DNA of 64,000 nucleotides from Rhodospirillales bacterium 24-66-33 (GTDB taxonomy: Bacteria; Pseudomonadota; Alphaproteobacteria; Reyranellales; Reyranellaceae). The DNA lies in assembly GCA_002281855.1 (NCBI GenBank), contig NCHQ01000015.1:60498-124497 (forward strand), in the 5' to 3' direction. The notes under the pieces are model-generated. The model searched no databases. It worked only from the letters and a program-made list of their open reading frames with translations, and was not told the origin of the DNA. The position numbers and the translations under genes are program-made. The stretch's first letter is position 1, and the number at the start of each line of letters is the position of its first letter. Of the stretch, positions 28,635 through 36,473 are shown in pieces.

Positions 28635-29038
28635 TCGACCATCTCAACGACGCCGCCCTGAGCGCGCTGCCCGACGACGCTCCCGTGGTCATGCTGAACC
28701 TGATGCGCTTCCGCGAGCGCTCGCTGGACGGCAAGGGCAGCGGCTGGGACGCGTATCTGCGCTACAGCGCGCTCACCATAAAACTGATCAAGGCGCAGGG
28801 CGGCACCATCATCTGGACCGGCGATGCCGAGGCGGTGGCGCTGGGCGAAGCGGACCGGCATCGCTGGGATTACGTGGCGCTGGTCCGCTATCCCTCGCGT
28901 GCCGCGTTCCTCGCCATGATGAGGTCGCCCGAATACGCGGTGGCCAATGTCGAACGCGAGAACGGCTGCAGCGACCATGCCATCGTCGCCACGCGCCAGA
29001 CATACAGCAACCTCAGCGAAGCCCGAACCAAGGAGTAG
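28631..29038 (+). CDS. DUF1330-type dimeric alpha/beta-barrel protein
   Basis: A 135-aa small soluble protein resembling the DUF1330 family (PVVMLNLMRFRERS at the start, YVALVRYPSRAAFLAMM near the end, the usual ferredoxin-like barrel pattern). Function of the family is not established. The start is a TTG at 28631 that overlaps the TetR stop (TTGA), with GGAGG five bases upstream; no ATG fits the homology as well. Located between the regulator and two candidate selenoproteins, three bases before the first, so it is presumably co-translated and may handle a substrate or product of that redox pair. Confidence 0.82.
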   Translation: MIDHLNDAALSALPDDAPVVMLNLMRFRERSLDGKGSGWDAYLRYSALTIKLIKAQGGTIIWTGDAEAVALGEADRHRWDYVALVRYPSRAAFLAMMRSPEYAVANVERENGCSDHAIVATRQTYSNLSEARTKE

Positions 29039-29041
29039 GCA

Positions 29042-29695
29042 ATGTCATTGGCAGACAAACTCTCGGCGATGCGAGCGGCCAGCGCTGCGCGGCTTCCCGC
29101 AGACAAGCAGGCCATCATGCACAGGGCCACCGAAGATTTGCGCCGTACGGGAATTCTCGACCGTATCGTGCCGGTCGGCAGCCGGATGCCAGCCTTCGCA
29201 CTGGCCGACCATGACGGGCGTCGCGTCGACTCGGACGATCTTCTCGCCGGTGGGCCATTGGTCCTGTCCTTCTTCCGAGGGTCCTGGTGACCCTACTGCC
29301 GGCATGAGCTGGATGCTCTGCAAAGCGTGTACGCCGACATCGCTGGCCTCGGCGCCAGTCTCGTCGTGATCTCTCCTGAACTGCCGGTGCGCACGGCAGA
29401 GATGGCGACCAAACAGAAACTCACCTTCCCGATCGTCTGGGACGAGAAATCCGCCGTCGCGGAAGCCTTTGGCCTGGCTTTCACGCTCCCCGACGACCTG
29501 AGAGAAGTTTACCTCAGCCTCGGCATCGATCTCCCGCTGCGCAATGGCGACGCCTCCTGGCGGCTGCCGGTTCCCGCACGATTCGTTGTCGACGGCGAGG
29601 GCATCGTGCGCTCAGTCGAAGCCGACGTGGACTACACACACAGGCCCGAACCCGAACCGACCGTCGCGCTCCTGCGCGACATCGTTGCGGGCTGA
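29042..29695 (+). CDS. Peroxiredoxin-like (AhpC/TSA) protein, probable selenoprotein with UxxC
   Basis: A 217-aa thioredoxin-fold protein if the single in-frame TGA at 29288-29290 is read as selenocysteine (Sec83). The context is FFRGSW-TGA-PYCRHEL; Cys homologues of this AhpC/TSA-like family have W-C-P-Y-C there, so the TGA sits on the catalytic position and gives a UxxC motif (Sec83/Cys86). The rest is intact: LVVISPELP, FPIVWDE, GLAFTLPDDL, LPVPARFVVDGEGIV and the end DYTHRPEPEP. AAGGAG lies 7 nt before the ATG. A SECIS-like hairpin starts 11 nt after the TGA. Expected role: reduction of peroxides or disulfides. A standard gene caller would give two fragments or a pseudogene. The Sec reading is an inference, but a strong one. 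Confidence 0.85.
29288..29321 (+). promoter_or_regulatory. Bacterial SECIS-like hairpin of the peroxiredoxin-like gene
   Basis: After TGA (29288-29290) there are 11 nt, then GCA (29302-29304) pairing with TGC (29319-29321), a bulged T at 29305, GAGC (29306-29309) pairing with GCTC (29315-29318), and the loop TGGAT (29310-29314). Loop distance (19 nt from the TGA), a G in the first two loop bases and a bulged U near position 18 all match the known bacterial SECIS pattern as in E. coli fdhF. Confidence 0.7.
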
Positions 29696-29727
29696 GGCCA
29701 GGCGGAAGCAACAGGGGAAACAAACTC

Positions 29728-30900
29728 ATGGTAAGACGTCTCAGCGAGATGCCTGAGGTCGAGGCCCATCACCTCCGGCGCATCGAGTGTCCGACCTTCG
29801 ACGACACGCCCGCACTGCCCGGCAAGCCGCTCAGCCAGCGCAGGGTCGCGCTGATCTCGACCGCGGGCCTGCACCGGCGCGGCGACCGGCCGTTCCGCCC
29901 CGGCGACGGCAGCTACCGCGTCATTCCGGCGGAGACCCCGGCGCGCGACCTGGTCATGAGCCACATCTCGGTGAACTTCGACCGAACGGGCTTCCAGCAG
30001 GATCACAACGTCGCCTTCCCGATCGACCGGCTGCGCGAGCTGGTCGAGGAGGGCGTGGTCGGCTCGATGGCCTCGATGCACTATTCGTTCATGGGCGCCT
30101 TTCCGCCCGATGCGGCCGAGCCGCATGCCCAGCATCTCGCCGGCCTGCTGAAGCAGGATGCCGTCGACGCCGCCCTGCTCGTCCCCGTTTGACCCGCCTG
30201 CACGCGCGCCGTGGGCGCGCTGGGCCACTTCCTCGAGCGTCAGGGCATTCCGACCGCCAGCATCAGCCTGGTGCGGGAGCACACCGAAACCATCCGCCCG
30301 CCGCGGGCCCTCTGGGTCACGTTCGAGCTCGGCCGGCCGCTCGGCATTCCCGACGATCCCGACTTTCAGCGTCGCGTGCTGCGGGCGACCGCGGAGCTTC
30401 TGGAGCGTACCGACGGGCCATTGATCGCCGACTATCCCGAGCACGTTGGCGAAGAGGCCGACTTCACCGGCTGGGCCTGCCCGATCAACCTGGCGCCCCA
30501 GGCGACCGACACGCTGGCGGCCGAGATCGACCGTCTGGCGACCTGGCACGACCAGAGCGTCGCCCGAACCGGCCGCACCACCGTGGGCGTCTCCGGCCTC
30601 GACATGCCGGCGGCCGGCGCGCTGCTCGCCGCCGCCCTGGCCGGCGATCTGCCGTCCGCGCAAACGCTCAAGGAAGCGGTCGACGATCTGCGGGCGTATT
30701 ATCTCGAAGCGGCCTCGGCCTTTCCCGATCCCGGCACGTCGAAGAAGCGCAAGGCCTGGCTGTGGGACGAGACCCTGTTCGGCAAGGCGCTCCTCGACCT
30801 GCAGCCCAGGCTGGCCGCGAGTGAAGACCCGCAGCTCAGGATCCTGGGCAATCTCACCTTGATCCCGGCGACCGAGCGCCACCGGCTGGCCAAGGCCTAG
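29728..30900 (+). CDS. GrdB-like (glycine/sarcosine/betaine/proline reductase selenoprotein B family) protein, probable selenoprotein
   Basis: A 390-aa protein if the in-frame TGA at 30190-30192 is read as selenocysteine (Sec155). The context is DAALLVPV-TGA-PACTRAVG; members of the GrdB-like family have a Cys or Sec followed by xxC at this spot, so this is a UxxC motif (Sec155/Cys158). Upstream the family segments ALISTAGLHRRGD, DLVMSHISVNFDRTGFQQDHN and FPIDRLRELVEEG are present. Downstream are GIPTASISLVREHTE and RALWVTFELGRPLG, followed by a long helical C-terminal part. Aerobic alphaproteobacteria carry such stand-alone GrdB-like proteins without the glycine reductase complex; their function is unknown. 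It follows the peroxiredoxin-like gene by 32 bp and its end overlaps the convergent thioesterase by 4 bp. Confidence 0.85.
30190..30220 (+). promoter_or_regulatory. Bacterial SECIS-like hairpin of the GrdB-like gene
   Basis: Eleven nt after the TGA a perfect 7-bp stem begins: GCGCGCC (30204-30210) with GGCGCGC (30214-30220), loop GTG. The loop starts 18 nt after the TGA and its first base is G, both as the bacterial SECIS rule asks. The stem is very GC-rich, so a chance hairpin is possible in this genome. Confidence 0.6.
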
Positions 30901-31292
30901 AGCACCATCTGCGTCTGCGTCACCACCGCCACGAGCTTGCCCTCGGCGGTGGTGATACGGGTCGTCCAGACCATGGTGCGGCGGCCGCGATGGACCGGCG
31001 TGGTCTCGCCGAACACCGTGGTGCCGACCGGCGCCGGCCCCACGAAGTTGGTCTTGCTCTCGATCGTCGTCGTGCCCTTGCCCTCGGGCAGGTTGAGCAC
31101 GGTGGCGGCGGCACCCAGCGTGTCGGCGAAGGCCATCACCGCGCCACCGTGCAGGATGGCGGGCCGTGTGCAGAGCTCGGGGCGCACGACCATCTCGGCC
31201 TTCACCCCGATCTCGCTGGCTTCCGTGAACTTCAGCCCCAGAACGTCGGCGAAGGGCAGCTTGATGTCGTTGAGGAGCTGAAGCCTGTCCAT
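30897..31292 (-). CDS. PaaI/YdiI-type hotdog-fold thioesterase
   Basis: A 131-aa acyl-CoA thioesterase-like protein. The hotdog helix reads ILHGGAVMAFADTLG, and TTTIESKTNFVGPAPVG forms the active-site strand, as in PaaI- and YdiI-type enzymes. It hydrolyses CoA thioesters in the cytoplasm; substrate unknown. It ends against the GrdB-like gene (4-bp convergent overlap) and is followed upstream, 12 bp away, by a small membrane protein on the same strand. Confidence 0.88.
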   Translation of the reverse strand: MDRLQLLNDIKLPFADVLGLKFTEASEIGVKAEMVVRPELCTRPAILHGGAVMAFADTLGAAATVLNLPEGKGTTTIESKTNFVGPAPVGTTVFGETTPVHRGRRTMVWTTRITTAEGKLVAVVTQTQMVL

Positions 31293-31304
31293 GGTCGTTC
31301 CCTT

Positions 31305-31724
31305 TCAATGGGTGGTGCCGAGCCGGCGCAGGCCGAGATACTCGAGGATCGCGAGGTCGGCCACGATCAGCGCGACGACGACGATGCCCGCGATGCCGGC
31401 CAGGGTCCACGCCGCCGGCAGCATCAGCACTACCGCGCTGATCGCGACCCAGGATGCGTCCAGCACGAAGATCGTGCGGGCCCATCCGATCGGCATGTCG
31501 GTGCGCGAGGCGACCCACCCGCACAGCGCGCCGAAGGCCACGAAGCCGAGGCCGAGCAGTTCCAGCACGAGGGCGAGGTCGAGTCCCAGCACCTGGAGCG
31601 GCGCATGGGTGGCCATCGCGGCGAACGGTGTGGCGAAGGCCGCCAGGACGGCACCGGAGCCGACGGACAGGACGGCATTGGCCCAGAGAGTGCGACGAAG
31701 CAGGCGATCGGATGAAGCGGTCAT
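31305..31724 (-). CDS. Small four-helix membrane protein, hypothetical
   Basis: A 139-aa integral membrane protein with four predicted helices (around LWANAVLSVGSGAVLAAFA, LALVLELLGLGFVAFGALCG, TIFVLDASWVAISAVVLML and AGIAGIVVVALIVADLAIL). I recognise no named family. AAAGGAGGA on the minus strand fixes the start: the ATG at 31724 is 5 nt away, the ATG at 31727 only 2. It is the first gene of a pair with the thioesterase and lies opposite an XRE regulator starting at 31834. Confidence 0.75.
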   Translation of the reverse strand: MTASSDRLLRRTLWANAVLSVGSGAVLAAFATPFAAMATHAPLQVLGLDLALVLELLGLGFVAFGALCGWVASRTDMPIGWARTIFVLDASWVAISAVVLMLPAAWTLAGIAGIVVVALIVADLAILEYLGLRRLGTTH

Positions 31725-31833
31725 CATGTCCTCCTTTGGTTGCGGACAGGCTGGAGATCGCATTCGCCCGACGGTCTCTCAATTACGCAGGAGGTAATCG
31801 GCGGACCGGCGGGCCGATGCTAGGTTTCGCGCC

Positions 31834-32676
31834 ATGAGCACCATTCCCGCTTCGGCGACCCCTGCCCCGGCCGATATGTTCGGCCCCATGCTGCGCGCCT
31901 GGCGGCGGCGCCGGGGTGCCAGCCAGCTCGCGCTGGCGCTGCAGTCCGGCGTCTCGCAGCGCCATGTCAGCTTCCTCGAATCGGGCCGCGCCCGCCCCAG
32001 CCGCGAGATGGTGGTCCAGCTTTCGACCGCGCTCGACGTGCCGCTGCGCCAGCGCAACGAGATGCTGCTGGCGGCGGGCTTCGCGCCGGCCTATCGCGAG
32101 AGCAACCTCGCCGCGCCCGAGCTTGCACCGGTGCGCCGGGCCATCGATTTCATGCTGAAGCAGCAGGAGCCCTACCCCGCGGTCGTGATCGACCGGCTGT
32201 GGAACCTGCTGCAGGCCAACGAGGCGGCGAACGCCTTCACCGTCTTCCTGTTCGAGGGCATGCCGCCGCCACCACCACCGGGCAAGGCACCCAACCTGCT
32301 GCGCTGGATCCTCGACCCCAAGGCGCTGCGCCTGAAAATCTCCAACTGGGAGGAAGTCGCGCGCTATCTCGTGTCGACGACCTATGCCGAGATCCTGGCG
32401 GCCGGCGGCGAGCCCCGGGCGCTCGCGTTCATCGAAGAGATCATGGCCTATCCCGACGTGCCCGCCTCGTTCCGCAAGCTGCGCTTCGAGGAGCGGCCCG
32501 GGCCGGTGCTGACGGTCGACTATCTGGTGGGCGGCAAGGCGCTCTCGGTGTTCACCACCATCGCGACCCTGGGAACGCCGCAGGACATCACCCTGCAGGA
32601 AGTCCGCGTCGAGAGCTTCTTCCCCGCCGACGACCGCAGCGACGCGCTGTTCAGGAGCCTGGCGGCGAAACGCTGA
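31834..32676 (+). CDS. XRE family regulator with MmyB-like C-terminal domain
   Basis: A 280-aa DNA-binding protein. The N-terminal helix-turn-helix runs from LRAWRRRRGASQLALAL to VSQRHVSFLESGRARPSREM. The remaining 190 residues match the MmyB-like ligand-binding domain (YPAVVIDRLWNLLQANEAAN, then RWILDPKALR and LSVFTTIATLGTPQDITLQE), a family that may bind fatty acyl ligands. It diverges from the membrane protein/thioesterase pair across 109 bp, so it probably regulates them. Its 3' end overlaps the convergent epimerase gene by 26 bp. Confidence 0.9.
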   Translation: MSTIPASATPAPADMFGPMLRAWRRRRGASQLALALQSGVSQRHVSFLESGRARPSREMVVQLSTALDVPLRQRNEMLLAAGFAPAYRESNLAAPELAPVRRAIDFMLKQQEPYPAVVIDRLWNLLQANEAANAFTVFLFEGMPPPPPPGKAPNLLRWILDPKALRLKISNWEEVARYLVSTTYAEILAAGGEPRALAFIEEIMAYPDVPASFRKLRFEERPGPVLTVDYLVGGKALSVFTTIATLGTPQDITLQEVRVESFFPADDRSDALFRSLAAKR

Positions 32677-33535
32677 TCGACATTGCGAAAGTCTCCGTCG
32701 CGCCCGGCCCAATGGTGACGACGCCGGGCTTGTCCGCCAGCTCGCCGTCGAAGCCCTCGGGGCTGGCGTGGCCCTGCCACGGTTCGATGCAGACATAGCC
32801 GGCGCCCGGTTTGGTCCAGATGCCGAGATGCGGCATGCGCGGGAAGTCGACGCGGATGGCTTCGCCATAAAGGACGCTGCGGCTCGCGAGCGTATCGAAC
32901 ACCAGCGCACCGTCTTCGAACAGATCGTCGTGCAGTCGGAGATGCCGGTCGAGGACCGGCGTCGCGAACTGGGCCGCACTCAGCAGGCCATCGACCGGCC
33001 GTCGGATCGGCGCGGGTTCGTCCTGCTCAAAGACGATCTGGTGGGCTGCCCGCGACTTGCCGTAGGGCAACGGCCAGCGCAGCGCCGGATGGAAGCCGAA
33101 CGAGGCCGGCATGACCTCAGTCCCGGTGTTCGTGACCTCGGCTTCCATATGCAGGGTCGCGCCTTCGATGCGGTAGGTGACGTCGAGGCGAAACGCGAAG
33201 GGATACTGGCGCCGCGTCGCGTCGCTGGCCTCGAGGCGCCAGGTGCAGGACGCGGCATCGGAGCCGACCAGCCCGAAGGTCGACGTTCGGGCGAAGCCAT
33301 GGCGGCCGATGTCGTAGGCCTTGCCGGCCACGTTGAGCCGATTGCCCTTCACTTCACCGACGATGGGAAACAGCAGCGGCGAACGGCCGTTCCAGACGGC
33401 GGGATCGCCGTCCCAGAGGAGATCGGTGCCGGCGCGATCCTGCAGGCGCACGAGTTCGGCGCCGGTGGCGGAGATTTCAGCGCTGAGCGCGGCGGTGGAG
33501 ATCGAGATGGTGGATTGCGAGACGGGGGAGGCCAT
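32651..33535 (-). CDS. Aldose 1-epimerase family (galactose mutarotase-like) protein
   Basis: A 294-aa all-beta sugar mutarotase-like protein. The catalytic histidines appear in GRHGFARTSTF and FGFHPALRWPL, and the catalytic Glu probably in the C-terminal CIEPWQGHASPEGF. This is the LacX-like subgroup acting on unknown hexoses or phosphosugars. It precedes the SulP gene on the opposite side by 8 bp, same strand, and may be the second gene of that operon. Confidence 0.87.
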   Translation of the reverse strand: MASPVSQSTISISTAALSAEISATGAELVRLQDRAGTDLLWDGDPAVWNGRSPLLFPIVGEVKGNRLNVAGKAYDIGRHGFARTSTFGLVGSDAASCTWRLEASDATRRQYPFAFRLDVTYRIEGATLHMEAEVTNTGTEVMPASFGFHPALRWPLPYGKSRAAHQIVFEQDEPAPIRRPVDGLLSAAQFATPVLDRHLRLHDDLFEDGALVFDTLASRSVLYGEAIRVDFPRMPHLGIWTKPGAGYVCIEPWQGHASPEGFDGELADKPGVVTIGPGATETFAMSISVSPPGS

Positions 33536-33543
33536 GAGCCATC

Positions 33544-35208
33544 CTACAACAGGTGCGCCTCGCGAACGGCATCGTCGACGGAGGGCAGGTATCGGACCTG
33601 CGGGCGTCCCGCGCCGGCCCGCAGCAACGCGTGGCGGACCGACGGCGTGGCGCCCGTTACATAGACCCGGACGCCATGGCGTGCCGCCTTTCGGCCGGCG
33701 CCCGCAATGACGTTGGCCGCCGTCGAATCGACGAACGGAACGGCGCCGAAGTCGATGACGAAGGCCTTGTGCTGGTCGGCGATGTTGTCGAGCACGGCGC
33801 CCACGGTCGAGGCCGTGCCGAAGAAGAAGGCGCCGGACAGGCGGTAGACGATCACCCGCGGGTCGGTCACGAGGTCGGCGGCAAAGGGCGCGCGGGCGGG
33901 CTGGGCCACGATGCCCGCGGTGGCGGTCAGGCGCTGGATGAGCACGATGACACCCAGGGCCGTGCCGACCACGATGCCTTCCATCAGGTCGCGGAATACG
34001 GTGAGCAGGAAGGTCGAGAGCAGCACGACCGCGTCGCCGCGCGAGGAGCGCAGCAGGGTCATGAACTCATGCTTCTCGGCCATGTTCCAGGCGACCACCG
34101 CCAGCACGCCGGCCAGGGCCGCCAACGGGATGTAGGCGGCGAGCGGCGCGGCCAGCAGCATGAAGCCCAGCAGGAAAACCGAGTGGAGCATGCCGGCGAC
34201 CGGCCCGCGTGCGCCGGCGCGCACGTTGGTCGCGGTGCGGGCGATCGTGCCGGTGGCGCAGATGCCGCCGAACAGCGCCGAGGCGATGTTGGCCACGCCC
34301 TGGGCCACCAGTTCGCAATTCGAGCGATGGCGGCGGCCCGTCATGCCGTCGGCCACCACCGCGGACAGCAGCGATTCGATGGCGCCCAGCAGCGCGAAGG
34401 AGAGCGCAGCCGGCAACACGGCCAGCATCTTCTCCAGCGACATGTCGGGCAGGCTGGGTGCGGGAAGCATGGACGGGATGCCGCCGAAACGGCTGCCGAT
34501 CGTCTCGATCGGCAGGCCCAGCACAAAGGTTGCGACCGAGCCGGCCACCACGGCCACCAGCATGCCCGGCCAGTGCGGCCGCAGCTTCCGGAGGCCGAGA
34601 ATGATGCCGATGGTCACGACGGCCAGGGCAATGGCGGCCGCGTTCACCGTACCGGCGGCGCCCGCCAGCACTTCGAGCTTGGCGGCGAACTCTCCCGGCT
34701 CCTTGCCCTGCAGGGTGAGGCCGAACAGGTCCTTGATCTGGCTGGCGAAGATGATGACGGCGATGCCGGTCGTGAACCCGACCGTGACCGGATAGGGGAT
34801 GAACTTGACGAAGGTGCCGAGCCGGAGCGCCCCGGCCGCCATCAGGAAGACGCCGGACATCAGGGTCGCCAGCAGCATGCCCTCGATCCCGTGACGCGCG
34901 ACCGTCGCGGCGACCAGCACGATGAAGGCGCCGGCGGGGCCACCGACCTGGAACCGGCTGCCGCCCAGTGCCGAGATCAGGAACCCGCCGACGATGGCCG
35001 TGAACAGGCCGCGTTCCGGCGTGGTGCCCGAGGCGATGGCAATGGCCATCGAGAGCGGCAACGCCACGATCGCCACTGTAAGTCCGGCGACGGCATCGGC
35101 CCGCAGTGCCGCCAGCCCGTAGCCCTCGCGCAGGACCGAGACGAGCTTGGGAACGAAGGGGCCGTCGAATCTCGCGAAGAAATTCGAAGAAGGGGTACTG
35201 AGGGACAT
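33544..35208 (-). CDS. SulP family anion permease with STAS domain
   Basis: A 554-aa transporter. The SulP core has about twelve to fourteen helices, starting with LRADAVAGLTVAIVALPLSMAIAIASG and GGSRFQVGGPAGAF, the family hallmark. The C-terminal STAS domain (from about residue 440) has VIDFGAVPFVDSTAANV with the regulatory Ser. Expected substrates are sulfate, bicarbonate or dicarboxylates. I use the ATG at 35206-35208; the frame extends upstream to 35346 without family residues. The upstream 190 bp shared with the TRAP operon are AT-rich (TACAAAATATTTG) and probably hold its promoter. Confidence 0.9.
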   Translation of the reverse strand: MSLSTPSSNFFARFDGPFVPKLVSVLREGYGLAALRADAVAGLTVAIVALPLSMAIAIASGTTPERGLFTAIVGGFLISALGGSRFQVGGPAGAFIVLVAATVARHGIEGMLLATLMSGVFLMAAGALRLGTFVKFIPYPVTVGFTTGIAVIIFASQIKDLFGLTLQGKEPGEFAAKLEVLAGAAGTVNAAAIALAVVTIGIILGLRKLRPHWPGMLVAVVAGSVATFVLGLPIETIGSRFGGIPSMLPAPSLPDMSLEKMLAVLPAALSFALLGAIESLLSAVVADGMTGRRHRSNCELVAQGVANIASALFGGICATGTIARTATNVRAGARGPVAGMLHSVFLLGFMLLAAPLAAYIPLAALAGVLAVVAWNMAEKHEFMTLLRSSRGDAVVLLSTFLLTVFRDLMEGIVVGTALGVIVLIQRLTATAGIVAQPARAPFAADLVTDPRVIVYRLSGAFFFGTASTVGAVLDNIADQHKAFVIDFGAVPFVDSTAANVIAGAGRKAARHGVRVYVTGATPSVRHALLRAGAGRPQVRYLPSVDDAVREAHLL

Positions 35209-35303
35209 AATACAAAATATTTGTGTGTTATGATGATATCGAATAACGCGCACCAGCACAACCCGACGCAAAGTCCGGACCAGCCTCCCGAAAAAGACGG
35301 CAT

Positions 35304-35316
35304 GTTGTCTGACAAC
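35304..35316. promoter_or_regulatory. GntR/FadR-type operator upstream of the TRAP operon
   Basis: A perfect palindrome GTTGTC-T-GACAAC, 86 bp before the binding-protein start. The core TTGTCTGACAA fits the FadR-subfamily GntR consensus (half-sites GT and AC around a short centre), commonly found before TRAP transporter genes. No gntR gene lies in the window. Confidence 0.55.
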
Positions 35317-35401
35317 TCGGTCGCGCCTCATCCCAAACCCATGCATAGTCCGCGCAGGGTCCCGGTCTCAGAACCAAAACAGGGCCTTCGGAGGAAACGA
35401 C

Positions 35402-36391
35402 ATGAAGCGCAGACTGCTGATGGGCGGTATCGCCGCCTCGACTCTCGCGGCCCCGTTCATCGCCAACGCCCAGGCGCCGCTGACGCTGAACGGCGCGGTC
35501 CAGTTCAACGACGACCACGCCTTCAACAAGACGCTCCTGAAGTTCGAGGAGCTGGTGAAGCAGTATTACGGCAAGCCGATCAACTTCGTGCTCCACCGCA
35601 ATTCGTCGCTCGGTCTCGAGAAGCAGTATTTCGAGTACATGGCGCAGGGCAAGGCGGTGGACTACGCCATCGTTTCCCCGGCCCACATGTCGACCTTCTC
35701 GAAGGCGGCGCCGTTCATCGACGCGCCGTTCCTGTTCCGCGACCTCGCGCAATGGAACAAGGTGCTCGACCTCGACCTGCTGAAGCCGGTGGCCGACGAG
35801 GTCGCGCAGAAGGCCCAGGTCATGCTGATCGGCTATGCCGGCGGCGGCGTGCGCAACATCTTCGCGAACAAGCCGGTGAGCAACCTGGCCGAGATCAAGG
35901 GTCTGAAGGTCCGCGTCCAGGGCGCGCCGATCTGGTCCAAGACCTTCGCCGCGGCCGGCATGTCCCCGACCGTCATCGCCTACAACGAGGTCTACAACGC
36001 CATCCAGAACAACGTCATCTCGGCCGGCGAGAACGAGGCGGCCGGTGTCGAGTCGATGAAGTTCTACGAGGTGGCGCCCAATCTCGCGATGACCGAGCAC
36101 GCCATCACCATCCGTCCCGTGTGCTTCTCATCCAAGACCTTCAAGTCTCTCCCCAAGGACCTGCAGGACGCCGTCGTCAAGGCGGGCAAGGAAGCCGGCG
36201 CCTATGGCCGCCAGGTCGAGAGCGGCGAAGACGCGCAGAAGCTCGCGGCACTGGAGAAGGCCGGCAAGCTGAAGCGCATCCCGTTCAAGGACCGCGCCGA
36301 AATGAAGAAGCTGGTCGATCCGGTGATGGCCGCCTACGCCAAGGAGATCGGCGCCGACGGCATCTTCACGCAGATCGTCGCCACCAATTGA
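35402..36391 (+). CDS. TRAP transporter substrate-binding protein (DctP/TakP family)
   Basis: A 329-aa periplasmic protein with a signal peptide (MKRRLLMGGIAASTLAAPFIANAQA, cleaved near residue 24). It shows the TRAP fold landmarks: GGVRNIFANKPVSNLAEIKGLKVRVQ with the conserved Arg that binds the substrate carboxylate, and SAGENEAAGVESMKFYE. GGAGGAAACGAC precedes the ATG. It is the first of a dctP-dctQ-dctM-type operon; a GntR-type site lies upstream and a hairpin downstream that would favour its excess over the membrane subunits. Substrate: an organic acid, not identified. Confidence 0.92.
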   Translation: MKRRLLMGGIAASTLAAPFIANAQAPLTLNGAVQFNDDHAFNKTLLKFEELVKQYYGKPINFVLHRNSSLGLEKQYFEYMAQGKAVDYAIVSPAHMSTFSKAAPFIDAPFLFRDLAQWNKVLDLDLLKPVADEVAQKAQVMLIGYAGGGVRNIFANKPVSNLAEIKGLKVRVQGAPIWSKTFAAAGMSPTVIAYNEVYNAIQNNVISAGENEAAGVESMKFYEVAPNLAMTEHAITIRPVCFSSKTFKSLPKDLQDAVVKAGKEAGAYGRQVESGEDAQKLAALEKAGKLKRIPFKDRAEMKKLVDPVMAAYAKEIGADGIFTQIVATN

Positions 36392-36398
36392 TCCGTAC

Positions 36399-36433
36399 GC
36401 GCAGCGGAGCCGCGGGCTTCGCTGCGCCTTTTC
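36399..36433 (+). terminator. Attenuating hairpin between binding protein and membrane genes
   Basis: GCGCAGCG (36399-36406) pairs with CGCTGCGC (36420-36427), followed by CTTTTCC. Such a partial terminator explains more binding protein than permease. Confidence 0.55.
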
Positions 36434-36473
36434 CCGGTCCGCAGCCGGGTGCGTTTTTCCGGACGGTTTCCGA

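Noticed and set aside
29042..30900. Reading the two TGA-broken genes as pseudogenes or sequencing errors
   Set aside because: Both breaks are TGA, both at the catalytic Cys codon, no frameshift is present and the flanking frames are intact; selenocysteine explains all of this.
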